From assembly GCA_002256055.1 (NCBI GenBank), contig NKIE01000236.1, forward strand, positions 1 to 5,273: 5,273 nucleotides of DNA, in the 5' to 3' direction. The stretch comes from Pseudomonas sp. PGPPP3 (GTDB lineage Bacteria > Pseudomonadota > Gammaproteobacteria > Pseudomonadales > Pseudomonadaceae). Position numbers and translations under genes: made by a program. Under the pieces are notes generated by a model, which saw nothing but the letters and a program-made list of their open reading frames with translations, was not told the origin of the DNA and searched no databases. Positions 1 through 5,273 of this stretch are shown here, one piece after another (positions within the stretch are counted from its first letter, which is position 1; every line of letters starts with the position of its first letter).

Positions 1-929
1 GCAGCGGCTTCCTTGTCGGCCGCAATGCCGTAGGCCGGCATGATGATGGCGCCGTTGGCGATATAGAAATTGGTGTAGGAGGCGCAGAACACTTCGGCCT
101 CGGTATCCACCGCATCGGTGGCTTCATACAGCTCAATCAATTCAAACTTGCGACCCTGAGCATCGGTGGCCAATTCCAGCGCACGACGGTTCTCACGCAC
201 CACCTCGGCATACACCGAACCCTGGTCACGGGTGGCATCCACCAGCAGCACGCCAGGGCGAGCAAAGGCGCAAACACCGTCGACGTGACCATCGGTCATA
301 TCGCCGGTAACGAAGTCGGGATCACCCGGCAGCCAGATGGTTTTTGACACCCCCAACAGCCGGGCGAAAATCTCCTCCATTTCGGCCTTACCCATGCCTG
401 GGTTGCGATTGGAATTGAGCAGCACCGATTCGGTGGTGATCAGCGTGCCTTCGCCGTCGACATGGATAGCACCGCCTTCGTTGCTCAGCGGCGTACCGAA
501 GCACTCCAGCCCCAGACTATTGAGCACTCGGCGCGCCAAGCTCTCATCGAGATCGTGGGCCGACTTACCGCCCCAGGCGTTGAAGCGCCAGCTGACACCG
601 GCCAGGCCACGTTGCGGATGACAGACAAAGCTCGGGCCGGAATCGCGGCACCAGCTATCGTTCACCGCCTGTACGATCAGCTCGATATTGCCGCCACACA
701 GTGCCTGGGCACGGGCGATGGCAGAAGGATCGATGATCATCTTCACCGGTTCGAAGCGGGCGATGGCATTGGCCACCCGAGCGAAATCCACCTGCACATC
801 GGCCAGGGTCACGCCCCAACCCGACTCCCACAACGCTTGATTGTGCGGCCAGACCATCCAGGTAGCGGCGTGTGGTGCCCATTCAGCGGGCATCCGCCAA
901 GCGCTCTGCTGTACTTCATTTTGCTGCAT
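1..929 (-). CDS. Agmatine deiminase family protein (C-terminus cut by window edge)
   Basis: This gene encodes a guanidino-group-modifying hydrolase of the agmatine deiminase / PAD_porph family. The canonical reaction is agmatine to N-carbamoylputrescine plus ammonia in the cytoplasm, on the arginine decarboxylase route to putrescine. I translated 309 residues from ATG at 929-927. The start is supported by an AAAGG Shine-Dalgarno at 942-938, 8 nt upstream, and by the family-typical opening MPAEWAPH (13-20) and TWMVWP (23-28). Further hallmarks are NDSWCRDSGP (90-99), FNAWGG (116-121), NEGGAIHVDGEGTLITTE (150-167), LLNSNRNP (170-177) and TDGHVDG (212-218) with the likely catalytic His215. Family members are about 370 residues long, so roughly 60 are missing, including the C-terminal GGGNIHC-type segment with the nucleophilic cysteine. 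No signal peptide is visible. The segment before His215 (GDPDFVTGDM) differs from the GLYNDE-type loop of Pseudomonas AguA, and TDGHVD is followed by Gly rather than Asn, so the exact substrate is uncertain and I give no symbol. A LysR regulator lies divergently upstream. Confidence 0.88.
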   Translation of the reverse strand, partial: MQQNEVQQSAWRMPAEWAPHAATWMVWPHNQALWESGWGVTLADVQVDFARVANAIARFEPVKMIIDPSAIARAQALCGGNIELIVQAVNDSWCRDSGPSFVCHPQRGLAGVSWRFNAWGGKSAHDLDESLARRVLNSLGLECFGTPLSNEGGAIHVDGEGTLITTESVLLNSNRNPGMGKAEMEEIFARLLGVSKTIWLPGDPDFVTGDMTDGHVDGVCAFARPGVLLVDATRDQGSVYAEVVRENRRALELATDAQGRKFELIELYEATDAVDTEAEVFCASYTNFYIANGAIIMPAYGIAADKEAA

Positions 930-937
930 GACAAGTG

Positions 938-968
938 CCTTTCAGTTAAGTCATTGTTATCACTGAAA
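938..968 (-). promoter_or_regulatory. Deiminase ribosome binding site inside an inverted repeat
   Basis: The Shine-Dalgarno of the deiminase gene (GAAAGG, 943-938) lies partly within a perfect 7-bp inverted repeat. The arms are TTTCAGT at 940-946 and ACTGAAA at 962-968, 15 nt apart. In the minus-strand mRNA the arms could pair and cover most of the Shine-Dalgarno. The repeat is seen directly. A regulatory role is inference, and the stem is short and A/U-rich, so it may be only weakly stable. Confidence 0.35.
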
Positions 969-1000
969 ACCGCCTTCGCGGTCATGGCACCCATCCTAGG

Positions 1001-1060
1001 CCTGTAAAATTAGTCCAACAAACGATGGATTTTGCCGATAAATGATTAGCAGGACTTATC
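1001..1060. promoter_or_regulatory. Divergent promoter region with candidate LysR operator half-sites
   Basis: The 135-bp gap between the divergent deiminase and lysR starts should hold both promoters. Two ATTAG sequences lie at 1009-1013 and 1045-1049. Their complement CTAAT is the core reported for E. coli GcvA, the closest well-studied relative of the adjacent regulator. The second ATTAG is in a T-N11-A window (1046-1058) and in a dyad with arms GATAA (1037-1041) and TTATC (1056-1060). An AGTCC at 1012-1016 is mirrored by GGACT at 1052-1056. For the minus-strand gene a weak sigma-70 pair can be read as TTGTTG, 17 nt, TAGGAT around 1021-993. For lysR, TAAAAT at 1005-1010 is a fair -10 without a good -35. 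The motifs are visible; their function as operator is inferred. Confidence 0.4.
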
Positions 1061-1064
1061 AAAC

Positions 1065-1925
1065 ATGCTCAAACACTGGCCACCCCTGAACGCCCTGCGC
1101 GGCTTCGAAGCTGCCGCACGACTTGGCAGTTTCCATAAAGCTGCCGAGGAGCTGCACCTGACCCAGTCGGCCATCAGCCAACAGATTCGTAGCCTCGAAG
1201 GTTATCTGGAGCAGCCGCTGTTCTTTCGTAACGGCCGCAGCGTGGCGCTGACCGACGCAGGCTTCGACTTGCTCAGCACCACTCAGTCGATGCTCCAACA
1301 GCTGGCCGTCGGCATTCGCCGCCTGGAGCAGTACCGCAAGCCCAACCAGCTGGTGGTCAACACCACGCCGGCATTTGCCCGCCACTGGTTATTGCCGCGC
1401 CTTGCGGACTTTCATCGACTGCACCCAGAGGTCGACCTGTGGCTGCTGACCACTGACGAGACGCCTGACATGGCCACCCAGACCATCGACATCGCCATAC
1501 GCGACGACCTTAGCGCCCAAGCTGAATGCAGCTTCAAGGTGCTGCACGCCGACCGCCTGCTGCCGGCCTGCCACCCCCACCTGCTCACGCTGCCAGCCGA
1601 GCAGCGCACCACCCTGCACGGTGAACGGGAAATGGATTGGAGTCACTGGGCGGTACAAGCCGGCGTGGACGTCGGCCAGCAGCAACACGGACTGAACTTC
1701 TCCGATCCAGGCCTGTTACTGGATGCCGCCTGCCAGGGCCTGGGCATTGCTCTGGTCAGCCAGCTACTGAGCCAGCAGGCACTGGCCAACGGCCTATTAC
1801 AGCCGCTACTGGAGCAAACCATTCGTGGTCCGAACTGGGCCTGGTTGATCCATCGCGACAGCGAAGCCGATCCTTTGACCCGCGGCTTCTGCGCCTGGCT
1901 ACAGGAACAACTTGAGCAGATTTAA
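1065..1925 (+). CDS. LysR-type transcriptional regulator, GcvA-like
   Basis: This is a cytoplasmic DNA-binding regulator of the LysR family, 286 residues, close to the usual length of about 290-300. The N-terminal winged helix-turn-helix spans about residues 6-65: LNALRGFEAAARLGSF (8-23), the recognition region HLTQSAISQQIRSLE (31-45), then PLFFRNGRSVALTDAG (51-66). A linker helix follows (about 67-92), and then the periplasmic-binding-like effector domain, with RHWLLPRLADFHRLHPEVDL (106-125), DIAIRDD (142-148) and CQGLGIALVS (223-232). The HWLLPRL segment and the DIAIR motif are typical of the GcvA subgroup, which often respond to amino acids or small metabolites. The ATG has an AGGA at 1051-1054, 10 nt upstream. 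The gene is divergent from the deiminase gene, the classic LysR layout, so the deiminase is its likely target and autoregulation is likely. The effector cannot be read from the sequence. Transcription ends at the terminator just downstream. Confidence 0.93.
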   Translation: MLKHWPPLNALRGFEAAARLGSFHKAAEELHLTQSAISQQIRSLEGYLEQPLFFRNGRSVALTDAGFDLLSTTQSMLQQLAVGIRRLEQYRKPNQLVVNTTPAFARHWLLPRLADFHRLHPEVDLWLLTTDETPDMATQTIDIAIRDDLSAQAECSFKVLHADRLLPACHPHLLTLPAEQRTTLHGEREMDWSHWAVQAGVDVGQQQHGLNFSDPGLLLDAACQGLGIALVSQLLSQQALANGLLQPLLEQTIRGPNWAWLIHRDSEADPLTRGFCAWLQEQLEQI

Positions 1926-1933
1926 CCCGCCAT

Positions 1934-1963
1934 AAAAAACGCCACCCGAAGGTGGCGTCTTTT
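1934..1963. terminator. Bidirectional rho-independent terminator between lysR and fadD1
   Basis: A perfect 8-bp stem (ACGCCACC at 1939-1946, GGTGGCGT at 1951-1958) encloses a CGAA tetraloop, which reads TTCG on the minus strand. On the plus strand it is followed by CTTTT (1959-1963), 13 nt after the lysR stop. On the minus strand it is followed by TTTTTT (1939-1934), about 30 nt after the fadD1 stop. It therefore serves both convergent genes. It is better on the minus strand because of the longer U-tract and the stable UUCG loop. Confidence 0.93.
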
Positions 1964-1987
1964 GCACGCGTTCAAGTCAGCTGACGC

Positions 1988-3610
1988 TTACTTGCTGGCG
2001 ATTTTCTTCAGCTCTTCGTCACGCAGCTCGCGACGCAGGATCTTGCCGACGTTGGTGGTCGGCAGCGTCTCGCGGAACTCGATAGCCTTGGGCATCTTGT
2101 AGCCGGTGACGTTGGCGCGCATGTGCTCCATCACCTGCTCCTTGCTCAGGCTAGCGCCTGGCTTGGCCACCACGAACAGCTTGATGGCCTCGCCCGAACG
2201 CTCGTCCGGAATACCGATGGCCGCGCATTGCAGCACGCCCGGCAAGGTGGCCAGCACATCTTCCAGCTCGTTCGGGTAGACGTTGAAGCCAGACACCAGA
2301 ATCATGTCCTTCTTGCGGTCGACAATACGCAGGTAACCATCGGCCTGGATCACGGCGATGTCGCCGGTCTTCAGCCAGCCGTCAGCATCGAGGATTTCAT
2401 CGGTGGCGTCCTGGCGCTGCCAGTAACCCTTCATCACCTGCGGGCCCTTGACGCACAGCTCGCCGCGCTCGCCCAGGGGCTGCTCGACGCCGTTGTCGTC
2501 GATCACCTTGCACAGGGTCGACGGCACGGGAATACCGAAGCCTTCGCAGATCGAGCAACCGGTGACTTCTTTCCAGCGCTCGGCCGTGGCCATTTGCAGG
2601 GCCATGCCACCGGACAGGGTCAGCTTCAGGGCGGAGAAGTCCAGTTTGCGGAACTCTTCGTTGTTGCACAGGGCAACGAACAGAGTATTGAGGCCAACAA
2701 AACCGGTGAACTTGTACTTGGCCAGGTCCTTGATCATGCCTGGCAGGTCGCGCGGGTTGGTGACCAACAGGTTGTGGTTACCAATCAGCATCATTGCCAT
2801 GCAGTGAAAGGTGAAGGCATAGATGTGATACAGCGGCAGCGGCGCGACGATGATCTCCGAGGCCTCATGCAGGCTGGACCCCATCAGGGCGCGGCATTGC
2901 AGCATGTTGGCCATCAGGTTGCGATGGGTCAGCATGGCGCCCTTGGCCACCCCGGTGGTGCCACCGGTGTATTGCAATACGGCGATGTCGCCAGCGGCCG
3001 GGTTGGCTTCACGGACGATCTTGCCGCGGCCCTTGGCCATGGCAGTGTTGAACGTCACGGCTTGCGGCAGATGGTACGGCGGCACCATCTTCTTCACGTA
3101 CTTGACCACGGCATTGATCAGCAAGCGCTTGGGCAGCGTCAGCAGGTCGGCCACTTCGGTGATGATCACGTGCTTTACGCCGGTTTTCGGCAGCACTTCT
3201 TCGGCCAGGTGAGCCATGTTGGCCAGGCACACCAGCGCCTTGGCGCCGGAGTCGTTGAACTGGTGCTCCATTTCCCGCGCGGTGTACAGCGGGTTGGTAT
3301 TGACCACGATCAGGCCAGCACGGATAGCGCCGAAGACCACGATCGGGTATTGCAGAATGTTCGGCATCTGCACGGCGATACGGTCGCCCGGCTGCAGATC
3401 AGTGTGCTGTTGCAGGTAAGCGGCAAAGTTGCCCGACAACTCGTACAGCTCAGCATAGGTGAGGGTCTTGCCCAGGTTGCTGAACGCCGGTTTGTCCGCA
3501 AAACGCTGGCAGGATTGTTTCAGTACCGCCTGAATATTCGGGTACTGGTCGGCATCGATTTCGGCAGGAATGCCCGCAGGGTACTTGTCCTTCCAGAAGT
3601 TTTCAGACAT
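1988..3610 (-). CDS. fadD1: Long-chain fatty acid-CoA ligase FadD1, with internal deletion of the A5 motif
   Basis: FadD activates free fatty acids to acyl-CoA in two steps (acyl-AMP, then thioester) at the inner face of the inner membrane, feeding beta-oxidation. The 540-residue product starts at ATG 3610-3608, with a strong AGGAGAGG Shine-Dalgarno at 3624-3617. ANL-superfamily elements present are the P-loop YTGGTTGVAKG (214-224), PLPLYHIYAF (257-266), TLSGGMALQ (331-339), the fatty-acyl signature DGWLKTGD...DRKK...GFNVYPNELE (410-450) and the catalytic-lysine segment TNVGKILRREL (519-529, Lys523). The region that should read EGYGxTE followed by about 18 more residues to GIPVP instead reads CEGFGIPVPSTLC (355-367). 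Against FadD2 downstream in the window, 23 codons are missing after Gly359, including the A5 Thr and Glu. Those residues contact Mg-ATP/AMP and are reported as essential in E. coli FadD. The normal Pseudomonas length is about 562. Frame and flanks are intact, so this reads as an in-frame deletion allele with probable loss of activity. It lies 240 bp downstream of fadD2. Confidence 0.95.
   Translation of the reverse strand: MSENFWKDKYPAGIPAEIDADQYPNIQAVLKQSCQRFADKPAFSNLGKTLTYAELYELSGNFAAYLQQHTDLQPGDRIAVQMPNILQYPIVVFGAIRAGLIVVNTNPLYTAREMEHQFNDSGAKALVCLANMAHLAEEVLPKTGVKHVIITEVADLLTLPKRLLINAVVKYVKKMVPPYHLPQAVTFNTAMAKGRGKIVREANPAAGDIAVLQYTGGTTGVAKGAMLTHRNLMANMLQCRALMGSSLHEASEIIVAPLPLYHIYAFTFHCMAMMLIGNHNLLVTNPRDLPGMIKDLAKYKFTGFVGLNTLFVALCNNEEFRKLDFSALKLTLSGGMALQMATAERWKEVTGCSICEGFGIPVPSTLCKVIDDNGVEQPLGERGELCVKGPQVMKGYWQRQDATDEILDADGWLKTGDIAVIQADGYLRIVDRKKDMILVSGFNVYPNELEDVLATLPGVLQCAAIGIPDERSGEAIKLFVVAKPGASLSKEQVMEHMRANVTGYKMPKAIEFRETLPTTNVGKILRRELRDEELKKIASK
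3269..3313 (-). repeat. fadD1 copy of a 45-bp near-identical paralog patch
   Basis: This stretch matches 5198-5242 in fadD2 in direct orientation with one mismatch in 45 bp (30 identical, one different, 14 identical). It encodes the conserved VNTNPLYTAREM region of both enzymes. A second patch, 2937-2962 against 4866-4891 (26 identical bp), covers the P-loop. These patches reflect paralogy and codon bias or gene conversion, and they offer short homology for recombination between the genes. Confidence 0.7.
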
Positions 3611-3616
3611 GGAAGC

Positions 3617-3624
3617 CCTCTCCT
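3617..3624 (-). promoter_or_regulatory. fadD1 ribosome binding site
   Basis: AGGAGAGG reads on the minus strand at 3624-3617, 6 nt before the ATG at 3610. It is a near-ideal Shine-Dalgarno that fixes the start codon of fadD1 and suggests efficient translation despite the internal deletion. Confidence 0.85.
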
Positions 3625-3642
3625 AAACTGCAGCTGATCTTT

Positions 3643-3703
3643 ACCGCCTGAACGGCGGTTATTTTTGGTTTTAAACGGTTCAATTTGCCCATTTACGGGC
3701 AAA
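3643..3703 (-). promoter_or_regulatory. fadD1 leader with two short perfect hairpins
   Basis: Two inverted repeats lie in the likely fadD1 leader. One has arms ACCGCC (3643-3648) and GGCGGT (3654-3659) around a 5-nt loop. The other has arms TTTGCCC (3684-3690) and GGGCAAA (3697-3703) around ATTTAC. Neither is followed by a U-tract on the minus strand, so neither is a good terminator for fadD2 transcription. The first is followed by TTATTTTT on the plus strand and could weakly stop antisense transcripts. A convincing -35/-10 pair is not visible here. Function is unknown; the repeats themselves are seen directly. Confidence 0.4.
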
Positions 3704-3771
3704 AAACCGCGCCGAGCGTAACAGCTTTACCCAGGCCAGACCAGCAGCAAAAACCGCCCAGCGAGTATCTA

Positions 3772-3801
3772 AAGTGACCGAAAATAACATTTCAGTCACT
3801 T
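3772..3801. repeat. 30-bp imperfect palindrome in the fadD2-fadD1 intergenic region
   Basis: The 12-nt arms AAGTGACCGAAA (3772-3783) and TTTCAGTCACTT (3790-3801) are inverted around a 6-nt centre, with a single mismatch. On the minus-strand RNA that mismatch becomes a G-U pair, giving a 12-bp stem with loop UGUUAU, 50 nt beyond the fadD2 stop. There is no U-tract, so it is not a standard terminator. It could be a two-fold-symmetric operator for fadD1 or an RNA 3'-end stabiliser for fadD2. It does not match the GAAAC/GTTTC-type PsrA site I would expect in a fatty-acid gene. Confidence 0.5.
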
Positions 3802-3850
3802 ACAGAAACCCACTCAGCAACAGCCTGAAACCCCTTTAAAACAGGCGACC

Positions 3851-5273
3851 TCAGGCGATATCGCGCAGTTCGCGACGGAGGATTTTACCCACCGGACTCA
3901 TCGGCAACGCATCGCGCAAGACGATATGCCGAGGCACTTTGTAGCCGGTGAAGTTCTCGCGACAGAAGGCCTTCAACTCATCCACCGTCACCCCACCAGC
4001 ACGCGGCACCACGAACAACTTAACCGCCTCGCCTGAGCGTTCATCCGGCACGCCGATTACGGCGCAACTGGCCACCTGCGGGTGAGTCATAAGCACATCT
4101 TCGATCTCGTTGGGATAAACGTTGAAACCAGAGACGATAATCAGGTCCTTCTTACGATCGACGATCCGCACGAAACCGTCGGCATCGATGACTGCCACAT
4201 CGCCAGTCTTCAGCCAACCGTCGGCGTCGAGCACCTCGGCCGTGGCCTCGGGACGCTGCCAGTAGCCTTTCATTACCTGCGGGCCAAGGATGCACAGTTC
4301 GCCGCGCTCGCCGAGCGGCTGCTCGACACCGTCATCGTCAATCACCTTGAACGCAGTGCCCGGCACCGGAATGCCCACAGTGCCCAGACGGGCCTTGTTG
4401 CCGTAAGGGTTGGTGCTGGCCACCGGCGAGGTTTCAGTTAAGCCGTAGCCTTCCACCACGGTACAACCGGTGATGGCCTGCCAGCGCTCGGCCGTAGCCT
4501 TGACCAGCGCGGTGCCGCCGGAGTTGGTGACCTTGAGGTGACTGAAGTCGATGTCCTTGAACTCAGGATGGTCCATCAGCGCCACAAACAGGGTGTTCAG
4601 ACCCAGCAACGCGGAGAAGCGCCACTTTTTCAGTTCTTTGATAAAGCCGCTGATATCGCGCGGGTTGCTGATCAGAATGTTGTGGTTGCCATTGACCATC
4701 ATGCACATGCAATTCGCGGTAAAGGCATAGATATGGTAAAGCGGGAGGGGCGCGATCATGATCTCCTGCCCCTCTTTCATCAGCGGCTGGCCATCATCGC
4801 CTTGCTGCGACAAGCAGGCATGCACCTGCTGCATATTGGCCACCAGGTTGCTGTGGGTCAGCATCGCGCCCTTGGCCACCCCGGTGGTGCCGCCGGTGTA
4901 TTGCAGCACAGCGATATCGGCCAGCTCGACCTTGACCGGTTTGAGAGCATGGCCACCGCCCTGGCGCAGCACCTGTTTGAAGGACTGAGCCTGGGGCAAC
5001 TGGTAGTCCGGCACCATCTTCTTCACGTGTTTGACCACACTGTTGACCAGCCAGCCTTTAAGGCTGGGCAACATATCGCCCATGCGCGCTTCAATCAGAA
5101 ACTCGATATCGGTGTCGGGCAGCACTTCCTGCACCAAGCGGCCGAATACGTTGAGGTACACCAGCGCGCGAGCGCCAGAATCCTTGAACTGGTGACGCAT
5201 TTCCCGCGCGGTGTACAGCGGGTTGGTGTTGACCACGATCAGACCCGCGCGCAAGGCACCAAACACAGCAATC
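3851..5273 (-). CDS. fadD2: Long-chain fatty acid-CoA ligase FadD2 (N-terminus cut by window edge)
   Basis: This is a second FadD-type acyl-CoA synthetase; 473 residues are visible. The first complete codon (5272-5270) is Ile in the IAVFGALRAG segment, which aligns with residue 90 of FadD1, so about 89 N-terminal residues lie outside the window. Numbering from that Ile, the P-loop YTGGTTGVAKG is at 125-135, the A5 motif EGYGLTETSP begins at 274 (Tyr276, Glu280; nt 4447-4433), the acyl signature DGWLKTGD...DRKK...GFNVYPNEIE follows, and Lys463 lies in SPVGKILRREL. All catalytic elements are present, so the enzyme should be active. It ends RRELRDIA with TGA at 3853-3851. In P. aeruginosa FadD2 and FadD1 differ in chain-length preference. 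Here FadD2 may have to carry activation if FadD1 is defective. The gene is upstream of fadD1 on the same strand and possibly co-transcribed, although the 240-bp gap allows a separate fadD1 promoter. Confidence 0.95.
   Translation of the reverse strand, partial: IAVFGALRAGLIVVNTNPLYTAREMRHQFKDSGARALVYLNVFGRLVQEVLPDTDIEFLIEARMGDMLPSLKGWLVNSVVKHVKKMVPDYQLPQAQSFKQVLRQGGGHALKPVKVELADIAVLQYTGGTTGVAKGAMLTHSNLVANMQQVHACLSQQGDDGQPLMKEGQEIMIAPLPLYHIYAFTANCMCMMVNGNHNILISNPRDISGFIKELKKWRFSALLGLNTLFVALMDHPEFKDIDFSHLKVTNSGGTALVKATAERWQAITGCTVVEGYGLTETSPVASTNPYGNKARLGTVGIPVPGTAFKVIDDDGVEQPLGERGELCILGPQVMKGYWQRPEATAEVLDADGWLKTGDVAVIDADGFVRIVDRKKDLIIVSGFNVYPNEIEDVLMTHPQVASCAVIGVPDERSGEAVKLFVVPRAGGVTVDELKAFCRENFTGYKVPRHIVLRDALPMSPVGKILRRELRDIA
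5198..5242 (-). repeat. fadD2 copy of the 45-bp near-identical paralog patch
   Basis: This is the partner of 3269-3313, 1929 bp away in direct orientation. It has the same coding content (VNTNPLYTAREM region) and one mismatch. Confidence 0.7.

Noticed and set aside
462..1007. 181-codon plus-strand ORF opposite the deiminase gene
   Set aside because: Antisense shadow; the minus strand gives a convincing agmatine-deiminase-family protein through the same bases.
1059..1688. Minus-strand ORFs of 99 and 108 codons inside lysR
   Set aside because: Shadows of the LysR gene, whose winged helix and effector domain are unmistakable on the plus strand.
2123..3637. 504-codon plus-strand ORF opposite fadD1
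   Set aside because: It is an antisense shadow of fadD1: low-complexity His/Gln/Gly/Leu-rich composition, no recognisable domain, and it disappears as a coding signal next to the clear FadD protein on the other strand.
3684..3703. Rho-independent terminator after fadD2
   Set aside because: The hairpin has perfect 7-bp arms, but on the minus strand the T-tract lies before the stem, not after it.
3827..3841. PsrA-type operator (GAAAC...GTTTC) near the fadD2 end
   Set aside because: A GAAAC is present, but the inverted partner GTTTC is absent at the required spacing.
4082..4441. 119-codon plus-strand ORF inside fadD2
   Set aside because: Shadow of fadD2 with the same composition as the ORF opposite fadD1 and no family features.
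5264..5266. GTG as a start codon for fadD2
   Set aside because: It is an internal valine in the conserved VFGALRAG segment; the frame continues upstream to the window edge, so the gene is truncated by the window rather than short.

Overview
This is a GC-rich chromosomal segment that looks like a Pseudomonas or a close gammaproteobacterial relative. The strongest clue is the tandem pair of long-chain fatty acyl-CoA synthetase genes in the order fadD2 then fadD1, both on the minus strand, which is the arrangement known from Pseudomonas. The protein sequences fit that assignment.

Layout from left to right: a minus-strand gene of the agmatine deiminase family (929 down to 1, running off the left edge without its C-terminus); a 135-bp divergent promoter region (930-1064); a plus-strand LysR-type regulator of the GcvA kind (1065-1925); a strong bidirectional terminator (about 1934-1963) in the convergent gap; fadD1 (3610 down to 1988); a 240-bp intergenic region with several inverted repeats (3611-3850); and fadD2 (5273 down to 3851, running off the right edge without its N-terminus). 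The window has two functional blocks. One is a guanidine or amino-acid-derivative deiminase with a divergently placed LysR candidate regulator. The other is the fatty-acid activation step that feeds beta-oxidation. The terminator insulates them from each other. I see no RNA genes, mobile elements or CRISPR.

The most notable observation is in fadD1. The reading frame is intact from start to stop, but about 23 codons are missing between Gly359 and Ile360. The missing piece carries the threonine and glutamate of the YGxTE (A5) adenylate-forming motif, which is present and normal in the neighbouring fadD2. This allele of FadD1 is therefore predicted to be catalytically impaired or dead although nothing else in it is broken. 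Smaller observations are a 30-bp dyad and a possible 36-codon ORF upstream of fadD1, paired ATTAG sites in the LysR/deiminase promoter region, and a possible hairpin over the deiminase ribosome binding site.
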